Assembly: GCF_027594145.1 (NCBI RefSeq)
Contig: NZ_JAQFFK010000003.1
Location: 186,001 to 250,000, forward strand
DNA: 64,000 nt
Reading direction: 5' to 3'
DNA from: Methanococcoides alaskense
GTDB lineage: Archaea > Halobacteriota > Methanosarcinia > Methanosarcinales > Methanosarcinaceae
Below, piece after piece: positions 16,765 through 26,241 of this stretch (position 1 is its first letter; each line of letters opens with the position of its first letter). The position numbers and the translations under genes were made by a program. The notes under the pieces are model-generated. The model saw only the letters and a program-made list of their open reading frames with translations, ran no database searches and had not been told where the DNA came from.

Positions 16765-18551
16765 TGGTTCGCGTAACAGTTGACCCCCTTACAAGGGTGG
16801 TAGGGCCCTTAAGGCTGGATACTGAGGTTGATGAGAACGGTATCATAAAGGAAGCCAGAAGTTCCAACATGATCTTCAGGGGCTTTGAGCGTATATATCG
16901 TGGTCAGGACCCGAGGGATTCAATTCTCCTTTCACAGAGGATCTGTGGTGTATGCCCGGTTGCACACTCGATATCTGCAGTTAATGCACTTGATGAGCTA
17001 TTTGGTGTTGCCCAGTCTGTTCCAAAGGATGCACTTGTTGCAAGGAACATCAATCATGGCCTGAACACGATCTCAAACCATTTACTTCATTTCTATATTC
17101 TATGGGGTCCGGACCTTGCAAATCCCGCTTATGGTGATGTGCTTTCCACTTTTGGTGACCTGGGAGGTTCGGTATGGAAAGAACTGCTGGGACGATTTGC
17201 CCCGATCAGCTATAAGATCGGTGGAGAGGTTATTCCTCCGGGTAGTTCTTATGTTGGTGTTATACCGATGAAGAAAAGACTACACGATGCCGGTGCTGTG
17301 ATCGGTGGTAAAATGCCTCATCAGACCGTTATGTATCCCGGAGGAGTTACAAACAATCCAACAGCTTCGGACATTAAAACTCTGTCATCGATCATGTCTG
17401 AGGTGGTCGATTTCTTAAACACCAATGCAATACGGATGCCTTTTGAGGACTGGGTTGAGAACACTTATAAAGCGTCTTCCCCAAAGAAAGCTGTTGATTT
17501 CCTTATTGAACACCTTAATGACCTAATTGAAAACTCACTTCAGACGAATGATCTTTCGCGCTTAAATGGCTGGGGAGATGTAGAGCTCTATTCTGCATTC
17601 GGTTCGGAACTTATAGGTGAAAGATTACTAGGACTTCCGATCAGTTTCAAGCACGATAAAATGGGTGGTTATAGTGACCTTTCAAAAGTAAGCTTTCTTT
17701 CATATGGTGGTTTCTATAATGTGGACCATGAGGGCTATGACCCGACAAGCCCTTCAGGTGAACGTTTCCAGACGTCCGGTTTTATGAGCAGCTCTTTAGA
17801 GTTCCATAAATTTGATTCAAATAAGGTCACAGAAAGCGTTAAACATGCTTTCTATGACGATTACGATGGTTACAAGCATCCTTATGAGGGGACTACCGAA
17901 CCATTCACTGATCCTGACCGGATCAATTATCAGAATTTCTCTGAGGAGAAATATACCTGGGCCAAAGCTCCGCGTTATGATGGGATTCCCTGCGAGGTGG
18001 GCCCGTTATCCCGCCTGCTTATTATGAAAGAGCCACTTGTCACGGGTCTTGTACAAATGTTCCGGGAAAACGGATATTCTCCTTTCAATTGTTTTACCAG
18101 AATGATAGCACGCATGCAGGAATTGTTCATTATTACCAATGAAATGATCAAATGGATAACAACAGACCTTGATCCGAATGGAAGATTCCGGGTGGATATT
18201 GTTATGTCAACGTCTAGGGATTCCAGGGGAATGGGTCTTTGTGAAGCTCCCCGGGGTGCACTGGGACATTGGCTCATAACAGATGATGATTCAAAAGTTG
18301 CCAATTACCAGATAGTTACACCGAGTACCTGGAACCTGAGTCCCAGGGACAATGAAGGGGTGCCGGGTCCTCTTGAACAGGCACTGGTAGGATGCAGGAT
18401 ATCTGCGGTCGATAACTGGCTGGGAGTTGATTTCAGCAATCCTACCGGTATTTTACATGTGGGAAGGTCTTATGATCCCTGTATCACATGTGCTGTCCAC
18501 ACCATAGACCTAACTGGGAAGAACCCTCCCGGTACATTCAGGCTGTTGTGA
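16764..18551 (+). CDS. [NiFe]-hydrogenase large (catalytic) subunit
   Basis: The protein has 595 residues. The N-terminal pair of nickel-binding Cys is in RICGVCPVAHS near residue 60, and the C-terminal pair is in DPCITCAVH. A 16-residue tail follows that His (TIDLTGKNPPGTFRLL) and should be removed by the protease encoded next. VDPLTRVVGPLRL and the length fit group 1-type uptake enzymes related to methanogen Vho/Vht. The ATG overlaps the small-subunit stop by one base. No cytochrome b gene follows, unlike vhoGAC/vhtGAC, so the electron acceptor is unknown. Confidence 0.92.
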   Translation: MVRVTVDPLTRVVGPLRLDTEVDENGIIKEARSSNMIFRGFERIYRGQDPRDSILLSQRICGVCPVAHSISAVNALDELFGVAQSVPKDALVARNINHGLNTISNHLLHFYILWGPDLANPAYGDVLSTFGDLGGSVWKELLGRFAPISYKIGGEVIPPGSSYVGVIPMKKRLHDAGAVIGGKMPHQTVMYPGGVTNNPTASDIKTLSSIMSEVVDFLNTNAIRMPFEDWVENTYKASSPKKAVDFLIEHLNDLIENSLQTNDLSRLNGWGDVELYSAFGSELIGERLLGLPISFKHDKMGGYSDLSKVSFLSYGGFYNVDHEGYDPTSPSGERFQTSGFMSSSLEFHKFDSNKVTESVKHAFYDDYDGYKHPYEGTTEPFTDPDRINYQNFSEEKYTWAKAPRYDGIPCEVGPLSRLLIMKEPLVTGLVQMFRENGYSPFNCFTRMIARMQELFIITNEMIKWITTDLDPNGRFRVDIVMSTSRDSRGMGLCEAPRGALGHWLITDDDSKVANYQIVTPSTWNLSPRDNEGVPGPLEQALVGCRISAVDNWLGVDFSNPTGILHVGRSYDPCITCAVHTIDLTGKNPPGTFRLL

Positions 18552-18597
18552 GATATTATATTTCATCATATGATCAGAATATACATCGGAGGCCGAA

Positions 18598-19092
18598 ATG
18601 TCTGAATTTGATCCGTCTCTTCGCATAATCGGATGTGGGAATATTCTAATGGGGGACGATGGTGTTGGAGTTCGGGTTGTCGAGGCTCTCGAAAAAATGG
18701 GGGCCGGTATTCCGGAGGATATTGATATACTGGATGCTGGTGTATGTGGCCTGGATATCCTGAACCTGCTGGAAGATGTTGATAAGGTAATTATTGTTGA
18801 TTCAATGGTTGGCAGTGGAAGTACGAAAAGAGGTTCAATTCTTCGTTTCGAACTTGAGGACCTTTTGAATAAAGACCATGAAGATGTTGGAATTTTTTCC
18901 GCTCATGATATCAGTATATCTGATATCCTGTCCATTGGGAAACATGTTCAGGACCTTCCTGAGATCATCGTTTTTGGGATCGAGATCGGCGAGGTAAAGG
19001 AGGAGCTATCAATGGACCTTAGTTCGGAGGTTCTTGATGCAGTGGAGCGGGTGATTCCGTATATTATTGAGGAAATGGTAGGAACATCTTAA
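18598..19092 (+). CDS. Hydrogenase maturation protease (HyaD/HycI family)
   Basis: The protein has 164 residues. It contains IIGCGNILMGDDGVGVRVVEAL at the start (the Glu/Asp nickel-sensing motif of the family is represented by the DDGVG Asp), LDAGVCGLDILNLL, IIVDSMVGSG, FSAHDISISD (conserved His) and FGIEIGEVKEELS. It checks nickel insertion and cuts off the C-terminal tail of the large subunit. The start has CGGAGGCC upstream. It lies 46 bases after the large-subunit gene in the same operon, so that subunit is its evident substrate. Confidence 0.92.
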   Translation: MSEFDPSLRIIGCGNILMGDDGVGVRVVEALEKMGAGIPEDIDILDAGVCGLDILNLLEDVDKVIIVDSMVGSGSTKRGSILRFELEDLLNKDHEDVGIFSAHDISISDILSIGKHVQDLPEIIVFGIEIGEVKEELSMDLSSEVLDAVERVIPYIIEEMVGTS

Positions 19093-19155
19093 GGCTAAAA
19101 CACTGAGTCTACTTTCCCCGAGATCTTATATTATCTTGAACCAGGTACATTAAAG

Positions 19156-21432
19156 ATGCAAACTCAATGCAGAAAGATCAATGTTAGCGGGGTAGTTCAG
19201 GGTGTTGGCTTTCGCCCATTCGTATATAATGTCGCAATAGAGAACGGACTCTGCGGTTATGTAAAAAATGCAGGTAATGAAGTAGAGATAGTTGCAGAAG
19301 GAGAGAAAGAGGAGCTCGAGCGTTTCCTCCACAATCTTTATTTTAAGAAGCCAACGCTATCACAGATCGACCAAATAAGAACGAAGGTTTTTCCTGTATC
19401 AGGTTTTTCTGATTTCTCGATACTTAACAGTGAACAGGATGAAACTACCAACTCCATCATCCCGCCTGACACTGCGATCTGTTCCGATTGCCTGCAGGAC
19501 ATGTATAATAGCAAAGACAGGCACTATCATTACCCTTTTACATCCTGTACGAACTGTGGTCCGAGATATTCTCTGGTAAGTTCTCTTCCTTTTGATAGGG
19601 AAAATACCAGTATGCTTGAATTCCCACTGTGCCCGGAATGCGGTCTTGACTACAAGATACCTTCTGACAGACGATTTCATGCACAGGCCACTTGTTGTCC
19701 AAATTGTGGTCCTGTCCTTTCATTTACTAATGGAAGCGGTGATGTCCTTGCATCCGGACATGATGCTATTATCAAATGTTCTGAACTCATAGATGATGGA
19801 TCAATTGTTGCAGTCAAAGGATATGGTGGATTCCATCTTGTGTGTGATGCTAATTCAGACAGTGCGGTCCTAAAGCTCAGGAATTCTCTTGATCGTCCTG
19901 CACAGCCTTTTGCGGTGATGGCAAAAGATGTTGGAACGGTATGTTCTTTTGCCAGTATCAGTGCAGATGAAAGTTCCTTATTGCTCAGCAGGCAGCGTCC
20001 AATAGTTGTCCTGGATAAAAGTGATGATCTTTCACTATCGTGTCACATAACTCCTGATCTGCACAATATAGGGGTAATGCTACCTTACTCAGGCACACAC
20101 CACCTTCTGTTCGATAATAGTGATACGGATGTTTACGTAATGACATCTGCAAATCTTCCAGGTCTTCCAATGGTGACCGATAATGGGGAGGCATTGTCAC
20201 ATCTCGAAAGGATCGCAGATCATTATCTTCTTCATAACTATGCTATCAGGAACAGGACCGATGACACGGTGATCAGGTCCGTTAATGGTAGAATGGCCTT
20301 TATAAGACGATCGCGGGGTTTTGTACCTGAGAGGATAGAACTTCCGTTCCCAATAGAGCCGGCGATAGGTGTGGGTCCCGAACTAAATACTACTGTTACC
20401 CTGGCAAAGAAGAACAATGCATATATTTCCCAATATATTGGGAACACAAGGCACTTTGAGACCGCTCAGTACCATAAGCAGGTTGTTTTGAACTTAGGAC
20501 AATTGACAAAAATTGAGCCTGGCTTATGGGGTTGTGATCTGCATCCGGAATTCAATACCACGCGGTTCGCACAGGAAACAGGTGGGGATGACACGGTTTT
20601 CGTGCAACATCATTATGCACATATCGTCTCTCTAATGGTGGATAACCTTTTGCCGGTTGATTCAAGGATCATTGGAATTGCTCTTGACGGTGCAGGTTAC
20701 GGGGAAAATGGAACAATATGGGGTGGAGAGATCCTTGAAGCCACTTATTCCGGTTATGAAAGAACTGCCCATCTTATGGAGCAGCCAATGCCTGGGGGGG
20801 ATGTGGCTGCAACATATCCTTCGCGTATGCTTCTGGGAATGCTGCATGATGTTCTTGAGCCGAAAGAATTGAGGGACTTGCCTCTTTATTTTAAGCATGG
20901 CGAACCAGAACGTAACATTGCATTGGACCAACTGGAAAAAGGTATAAACCTGGCTAGAACGAGTAGTGCCGCGCGGGTGCTTGATAGTGCAGCAGCACTT
21001 CTTGGTGTCTCACATTATCGCAGTTACCAGGGTGAGCCTGCAATGAAGCTGGAATCAGTTGCAAAAAAGAGTTTACATAACGTAGATCTGCCTGTTAAGT
21101 GTAAACGAGGCGTGCTTGATACTACCAGTTTGTTGTACGATCTATACGAAAGGACCGATACATACGCAGTCTGTGATCTGGCATATTCTATAGAAGATAC
21201 ACTTGCATTCGGGGTTGCAGAACTTGCCATCTCATCTGCTAAAAAAAGGAACATTGATGTTATAGGACTCAGTGGCGGAGTTGCATACAACGAACACATA
21301 ACAGGCCGGATCAGTGAAGTTGTTAAAGATGCCGGGTTTGAATTTATTACACATAAGAAAATTCCCTGTGGCGATGGCGGGGTATCTTTGGGACAAGTGG
21401 TGGTTGCAGGGTCCTCTGAAAGAATTTCTTGA
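19156..21432 (+). CDS. hypF: Carbamoyltransferase HypF
   Basis: The protein has 758 residues, full length. The domains in order are: acylphosphatase-like (VQGVGFRPFVYN near residue 14), two zinc fingers (CSDCLQDM with CTNCGPRYS; CPECGLDY with CPNCGP), a YrdC-like nucleotide-binding domain, and a Kae1-like carbamoyltransferase with VQHHYAHIVS, ALDGAGYGENGTIWGGE and LSGGVAYNEHI. It makes carbamoyl-adenylate from carbamoyl phosphate and transfers the group to HypE. It completes the set of six Hyp proteins at this locus and follows the protease gene after 63 bases. Confidence 0.95.
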   Translation: MQTQCRKINVSGVVQGVGFRPFVYNVAIENGLCGYVKNAGNEVEIVAEGEKEELERFLHNLYFKKPTLSQIDQIRTKVFPVSGFSDFSILNSEQDETTNSIIPPDTAICSDCLQDMYNSKDRHYHYPFTSCTNCGPRYSLVSSLPFDRENTSMLEFPLCPECGLDYKIPSDRRFHAQATCCPNCGPVLSFTNGSGDVLASGHDAIIKCSELIDDGSIVAVKGYGGFHLVCDANSDSAVLKLRNSLDRPAQPFAVMAKDVGTVCSFASISADESSLLLSRQRPIVVLDKSDDLSLSCHITPDLHNIGVMLPYSGTHHLLFDNSDTDVYVMTSANLPGLPMVTDNGEALSHLERIADHYLLHNYAIRNRTDDTVIRSVNGRMAFIRRSRGFVPERIELPFPIEPAIGVGPELNTTVTLAKKNNAYISQYIGNTRHFETAQYHKQVVLNLGQLTKIEPGLWGCDLHPEFNTTRFAQETGGDDTVFVQHHYAHIVSLMVDNLLPVDSRIIGIALDGAGYGENGTIWGGEILEATYSGYERTAHLMEQPMPGGDVAATYPSRMLLGMLHDVLEPKELRDLPLYFKHGEPERNIALDQLEKGINLARTSSAARVLDSAAALLGVSHYRSYQGEPAMKLESVAKKSLHNVDLPVKCKRGVLDTTSLLYDLYERTDTYAVCDLAYSIEDTLAFGVAELAISSAKKRNIDVIGLSGGVAYNEHITGRISEVVKDAGFEFITHKKIPCGDGGVSLGQVVVAGSSERIS

Positions 21433-21752
21433 AAACATCAATAGCATTAGATACTGAAAAACAAGTAGGTATGCACCTGCGAAACAAGAACATTGAAAAT
21501 GATAGGTCCGATGAAGATCATTCACATGGGAGTGAATGTGAACGAGTACACAATCATATTAAATGGACAATTTTAGGACTATATAGTTTTGTTAATGAGT
21601 TGGGCGGGACGATTTTATTATTTTTTGATAATTCTATTATATGTTATTTTATCAGCATGTATTCTAATTGAGGCACAGGAAATCATCCCGACAATTTTAA
21701 AAAGGTTTATTAATTATTTCAGTTATCATATTTTCAGGGATGTATAAAACAA
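21433..21752. other. A+T-rich intergenic region at the island edge
   Basis: A 66-codon frame at 21471-21671 contains DEDHSHGSECERVHNH, a His-rich stretch, and then hydrophobic residues. It has no clear ribosome binding site or family match. Base composition shifts to A+T-rich from about 21590. TATA-like sequence before the NUDIX gene (AGGTTTATTAATT, about 21702-21714) is the likely promoter of the next two genes. Confidence 0.4.
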
Positions 21753-22148
21753 ATGAAACACTATGACGTAGTTGCAGCAATAATCATGGATGATGATAAA
21801 GTTCTATGTGTTCAAAGAAATCATGGGAAGTACGATTACATTTCTTTAAAATATGAATTCCCAGGTGGAAAAATAGAACCTAATGAAACTAGGGAACAAG
21901 CATTAGAACGTGAATTATTAGAGGAACTCGATCTAAATATAGAAATAGGGAGAGAATTTCTAACTGTAAATCATCAGTATCCTGATTTTAGTATCACTAT
22001 GCACAGTTTCATTTGCACTGCTTTAAATTCAACATTGAACCTGAAAGAACATATTGCGTTTAAGTGGTTAAATCCAGAAAATTTATCAACTTTGGATTGG
22101 GCTGAAGCAGATTTACCAATTATTTCAAAATTAATGAAGGAATATTAA
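21753..22148 (+). CDS. NUDIX hydrolase (MutT-like)
   Basis: The protein has 131 residues. The Nudix box runs from GGKIEPNE through REQALERELLEELDL, matching Gx5Ex7REUxEExGU except that the last Gly is replaced by Asp. The strand VVAAIIMDDDKVLCVQRN at the start is typical of MutT / CTP-pyrophosphohydrolase proteins, which hydrolyse damaged or non-canonical nucleoside triphosphates. The stop is one base before the helicase start, so the two are translated together. Composition and codon use (A+T-rich) match the helicase rather than the core genes, suggesting they moved as one unit. Confidence 0.9.
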   Translation: MKHYDVVAAIIMDDDKVLCVQRNHGKYDYISLKYEFPGGKIEPNETREQALERELLEELDLNIEIGREFLTVNHQYPDFSITMHSFICTALNSTLNLKEHIAFKWLNPENLSTLDWAEADLPIISKLMKEY

Positions 22149-22149
22149 A

Positions 22150-25074
22150 ATGGATGAATTTTCTGAATCTTTATTAGATAGCTTGAAAACTGGTTTTATT
22201 GATCAGTCCTTTACTTCAAAAAAAGAGTATCTTCCAGAGTTATTAGTAAATGATACTGATAATGGGAAAAAAGTATTAAAGACAATAACTAGGGAACTAA
22301 AAAATTGTGACGAATTTTGGTTTTCTGTAGCATTTGCAACAAAAAGTGGTGTAACTAGTCTAATTAATTCATTCCAAGAACTTGAAAATGCTGGAATTAA
22401 TGGAAAAATATTGGTATCCCAATATCAATATTTCACTCAGCCAGAAGCATTAAGGGCTTTGTCAAAATTTAAAAACATTGACTTAAAGATAGCAGTAGAC
22501 TGTGATTTTCATGCAAAGGGATATCTATTCAGAAAAAGCAATAGATATAACTTAATTATTGGCAGTAGTAATCTTACAGCTAATGCATTATGCTCAAATA
22601 AAGAATGGAATTTAAAAATTTCAGCTACTCCTGATTCAAAATTGATAGTTGATTCCATCAATGAATTTAGAAATGAATTTGAAAATGCTGTATTGGTAGA
22701 TGATGAATTCATTGAATCCTATGCGTTAGATTATAATTTGAATAAGAAATTCATTTCAAGTTCAAGAAAAAGCATCGAATCTCACCACAATGATTCAATA
22801 ACTCCCAATTCAATGCAAAAGGAAGCATTGGAAAACTTGAAAGATTTAAGGTCAAACAATAAAGATAAAGCTTTATTAATTTCTGCAACAGGAACTGGAA
22901 AAACATATCTTTCTGCATTTGATGTAAAAGCATATAATCCGAAAAAGTTTTTATTTGTAGTTCATCGAAGAAATATTGCAGAAAATGCGATGAAAAGCTT
23001 CGAAAAAATTTTTGGCGACAGTCGAAGCATGGGTCTTTACTCAGGAAATGAAAGAGAAATTAATGCAGATTTTATTTTTTCAACAATTCAAACTATTTCT
23101 CGTGATGAACATTTAAGGCAGTTTAATGAAAGTCATTTTGATTATATAGTTATAGACGAAACTCATCGAGCAGGGGCAAAAAGTTATCAAAAAATCCTCA
23201 ATTATTTTAAACCAAAGTTTTTGTTGGGTATGACTGCTACTCCTGAAAGGACAGATGGCTTTGATATCTTTTCTCAATTTGAACACACCATTGCATACGA
23301 AATACGTTTGCATAGAGCTTTAGAAGAAAAAATGTTATCGAATTTTCATTATTTTGGTGTGACTGATGTTACGGTAGATGGTCAAGTCTTAGATGAGGAT
23401 GCTGCTTTCTCTTTATTAACAGCTAAAGAACGTGTGGATAGAATAATTGAAAACGCTGAATTTTATGGCTGTGATAATGGCTGTGTGAGAGGACTTATTT
23501 TTTGTAGCAGGGTTGATGAAAGTCAGGGACTGTCTGATGCATTTAATACAAGGGGATACAAGACAATTTCATTATCTGGCAAAAATAGTGAGGAAGAGCG
23601 AATTAATGCAATAAACAGATTGGAAAGTTATGATCCTTCTGAAAAATTAGATTATATTTTTACTGTTGATATCTTCAATGAAGGCGTAGATATTCCAAAA
23701 GTAAATCAAATTATTATGCTGAGACCAACAGCATCAGCCATCATTTTCGTACAGCAATTAGGAAGAGGATTGCGTAAAGCTAATGACAAAGAATATCTTA
23801 CTGTAATTGATTTCATAGGCAATTACAATAATAGTTACTTAGTCCCAATTGCATTATATGGGGACACTACTTACAACAAGGATACATTGCGTAAATTGAT
23901 GTTAAGTGGAAGCAGTTTAATTCCGGGTGCTTCAACTATCAATTTTGATAAAATTACGCATGAGAGGATTTTTACAGCAATTGACAAAGCGAATTTACAT
24001 CTCAAAAAAGATCTTGTAAAAGATTACGAGCTTTTAAAATTCAAGATAGGTAGTATTCCTATGATGATGGACTTTGTAGAACATGGTTCTCGTGATCCAC
24101 AATTATATGCAAAATATTTAAAATCCTATTTTAATTTTGTATCAAGTCAAGAGGAATCATTACAAGACAAGCTCTCTAAAAATGAAGTCAAATTACTCGA
24201 ATTATTCTCAAATGAGATCGCAAACACAAAAAGAGTCGAAGAAGTTGTTATTCTCAAAAAACTGATTTCTCAAAAAATTCTGTTAAAGGAAGAATTTAAA
24301 GCAATTATTTTTGATAAATATGGAATTTCGCTTCCTGATGAAACAATAGAATCGTCTATCAAAAATATCAATTTTGAATTTGTAACTGAAAATCATAATA
24401 GAAAACTAGTGAGTGTAAGTGAAAAATATGATTTAAACATCATTTCTTATGCAAATGAAGTGATCACATTTAATAATGAATTTATAGATTTACTCAAAAA
24501 TGAGACTTTCTTGCGTTTTCTAAATGATATGCTGGACTATTCCGAAACAATTTATAATCGAAATTTTGACAAAAATAAATATGTTGATGGCTTCCTATTG
24601 TATCAGAAATATTCCCGAAAAGATGTTTTTAGAATTCTGAATTGGGATAAGAATCCTTTGGCACAAAATGTTGGAGGTTATCTTATTAGTCCTCAGAAGA
24701 CAAATTGTCCAATATTTGTGAACTATCACAAAGAAGAGGATATTTCGAGTACTACGAAATATGAAGATGGTTTTGTCAATAATTCTGAATTTGAATGGAT
24801 GTCTAAATCTGGAAGAAAACTGGATAGCAAAGATGTTGCTACTATTAGAAATTACAGAAAGGGTCTTAGATTGCCTTTATTCATCAAAAAAAGCAATGGC
24901 GAAAGTAATGATTTCTACTATATGGGTGATGTGACCCCAATTGATGAAAGTTTCGAACAAACTAATCTGGTTGATGACAATAATAAAAATGTTTCAGTTG
25001 TAAAAGTAAAATATAGGATGAATCACCCTGTTGAAGATTCGATTTATGATTATATTACAGCACCAAGCAGTTAA
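22150..25074 (+). CDS. PLD nuclease-SF2 helicase-DUF3427 protein
   Basis: The protein has 974 residues. An N-terminal phospholipase-D-type domain has HAKGYLF and GSSNLTANAL near residue 120-145. An SF2 helicase follows: Walker A SATGTGKTYLSA near 245, DETHRAGA (DExH box), MTATPERTDG and QQLGRGLRKA. The C-terminal 170 residues (VDGFLLYQKYSRKDVFRILNW region) match DUF3427. Such proteins are found in genomic islands, often next to a NUDIX gene as here. A role in defence against foreign DNA is inference from architecture and context. All helicase motifs are present and the frame is intact. Confidence 0.88.
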   Translation: MDEFSESLLDSLKTGFIDQSFTSKKEYLPELLVNDTDNGKKVLKTITRELKNCDEFWFSVAFATKSGVTSLINSFQELENAGINGKILVSQYQYFTQPEALRALSKFKNIDLKIAVDCDFHAKGYLFRKSNRYNLIIGSSNLTANALCSNKEWNLKISATPDSKLIVDSINEFRNEFENAVLVDDEFIESYALDYNLNKKFISSSRKSIESHHNDSITPNSMQKEALENLKDLRSNNKDKALLISATGTGKTYLSAFDVKAYNPKKFLFVVHRRNIAENAMKSFEKIFGDSRSMGLYSGNEREINADFIFSTIQTISRDEHLRQFNESHFDYIVIDETHRAGAKSYQKILNYFKPKFLLGMTATPERTDGFDIFSQFEHTIAYEIRLHRALEEKMLSNFHYFGVTDVTVDGQVLDEDAAFSLLTAKERVDRIIENAEFYGCDNGCVRGLIFCSRVDESQGLSDAFNTRGYKTISLSGKNSEEERINAINRLESYDPSEKLDYIFTVDIFNEGVDIPKVNQIIMLRPTASAIIFVQQLGRGLRKANDKEYLTVIDFIGNYNNSYLVPIALYGDTTYNKDTLRKLMLSGSSLIPGASTINFDKITHERIFTAIDKANLHLKKDLVKDYELLKFKIGSIPMMMDFVEHGSRDPQLYAKYLKSYFNFVSSQEESLQDKLSKNEVKLLELFSNEIANTKRVEEVVILKKLISQKILLKEEFKAIIFDKYGISLPDETIESSIKNINFEFVTENHNRKLVSVSEKYDLNIISYANEVITFNNEFIDLLKNETFLRFLNDMLDYSETIYNRNFDKNKYVDGFLLYQKYSRKDVFRILNWDKNPLAQNVGGYLISPQKTNCPIFVNYHKEEDISSTTKYEDGFVNNSEFEWMSKSGRKLDSKDVATIRNYRKGLRLPLFIKKSNGESNDFYYMGDVTPIDESFEQTNLVDDNNKNVSVVKVKYRMNHPVEDSIYDYITAPSS

Positions 25075-25090
25075 TAGGGCTAAGTTGGGC

Positions 25091-25137
25091 TAAAGCCGTC
25101 GTAGTGCTTTTTTGGGACTACTACGGTATGCTCTCTG
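25091..25137 (-). pseudogene. Fragment of a HIT-family gene
   Basis: These 47 bases match 25699-25745 inside the intact HIT gene with only 4 differences and the same orientation. On the minus strand the fragment encodes REHTVVVPKKHYDGF, the HIT motif region RGHTVVVPKKHYDSF of the intact gene, then runs into a stop. It lies directly after the helicase gene. It is a partial duplicate or the remnant of a related gene left by rearrangement. Confidence 0.7.
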
Positions 25138-25263
25138 ACAACTTTCAAAACAAAAGGTATAATTTTAAGTCAATACAATCTAAACTATTAGTATCTGTTA
25201 ATATCTATCAAATTAATAGATAATCTGGTTTTAGCAAATAAAGTTGAACTTTTGTGAGAAATC

Positions 25264-25392
25264 ATGAATACACAAGGTGTATCTTATGCTACGGCAAGAA
25301 ACGACTTATTTCATCTTGAAGAAATTGGTCATCTCAAAAAACAAAAATCCGGGAAGGAGTTTTTATTTGTTTTAATACGCAATGATGCATAA
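25264..25392 (+). pseudogene. Winged-helix fragment (C-terminal HTH piece)
   Basis: An ATG-initiated frame of 42 codons encodes VSYATARNDLFHLEEIGHL then KKQKSGKEFLFVL. This is a winged helix-turn-helix recognition helix and wing such as those at the C-terminus of Fic-family or DeoR-like proteins. The rest of such a protein is missing upstream, where stop codons occur. It is probably the last piece of a deleted gene, although a tiny DNA-binding protein cannot be excluded. Confidence 0.5.
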
Positions 25393-25435
25393 AAGCGTTA
25401 AGATCAATAACTCCTCTCTCATACTTTGAGCTTTA

Positions 25436-25846
25436 TCAATCAACCCTCAACATCTCAGCCAATTCTTCCAGATCGTTCCCTGCACCGCTGACAGATACTA
25501 TCGAATGCATTGAACCGCCATTATCCCCGTCCATTCTCGGAATGATGTGTACATGCACATGTGGCACTACCTGACCGGCAGCAGCCTTGTTATTGAGACC
25601 GACATTTGAGCCGTCCGCTGACATTGCATCCTCTAACATCCCTGTTAGCATTTTCACGGTGGCGAAAAGGGAACCTGCATCTTCCGTTGGCATATCGGTA
25701 AAGCTGTCGTAGTGCTTTTTTGGAACAACTACGGTATGCCCTCTGGAACAGGGGTTTATGTCAAGGAAAGCATAGGTCTCCTCGTCTTCATAGATCTTAT
25801 GGGATGGGATATCTCCCTTTATTATATTGCAGAACAGACAATCCAT
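25436..25846 (-). CDS. HIT-family nucleotide hydrolase/transferase
   Basis: The protein has 136 residues from the ATG at 25846, preceded by GAGGAG at the right distance; five further upstream codons would include that site. It contains the N-terminal metal motif CLFCNII, RGHTVVVPKKHYDSF, and the catalytic triad GQVVPHVHVHIIPR near the C-terminus. HIT proteins hydrolyse nucleotide phosphoramidates or dinucleoside polyphosphates. This gene has the composition of the core genome and appears to be a resident gene surrounded by island material. On the minus strand TTATAAATAAG (about 25873-25885) is its likely TATA box. Confidence 0.92.
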   Translation of the reverse strand: MDCLFCNIIKGDIPSHKIYEDEETYAFLDINPCSRGHTVVVPKKHYDSFTDMPTEDAGSLFATVKMLTGMLEDAMSADGSNVGLNNKAAAGQVVPHVHVHIIPRMDGDNGGSMHSIVSVSGAGNDLEELAEMLRVD

Positions 25847-26241
25847 ATTTTGACTCCTCATATATAGTTCTGCTTTACTTATTTATAATATTCTGACGGA
25901 CATTCTTTATTTCTTGTGTCTGTTGTATGTTGCTAGCAATGCTATTGCGAGCAGTGCTGAGGGTTAATTCTTTTCCATTTCCAATCTAAGCCTTCGTACC
26001 GATTCTACCAATTGATAGGGTGACTGAGTTTCCTTCAATGCGTGGTTTTTTGGATAAGGAGTAGATTGAATCTGTGATATATCGTAGGGTGTGACTTTGA
26101 ATTATAAAAAGAAAGGTTGAAATCGTTAGTTTTCACGTTTTAAAAATCGATATGCTTATATTTACCATACATGCTATTATGGCACATATAAAATATTTAA
26201 TTCAAATAATATGTCGGGGTAGTATATTGGTGTTACACATA
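25847..26241. other. Intergenic region between HIT and NERD-helicase genes
   Basis: The interval holds the divergent promoters. TTATATTTA at 26156-26164 is the best TATA box for the NERD-helicase gene. The in-frame ATG at 26152 falls on this box and so is not a likely start. No gene is supported in the rest. Confidence 0.5.

Noticed and set aside
21471-21671. A His-rich 66-codon frame behind hypF as a nickel-binding protein
   Set aside because: The His content is tempting beside nickel genes, but there is no ribosome binding site, the second half is random-looking and the composition is intergenic.
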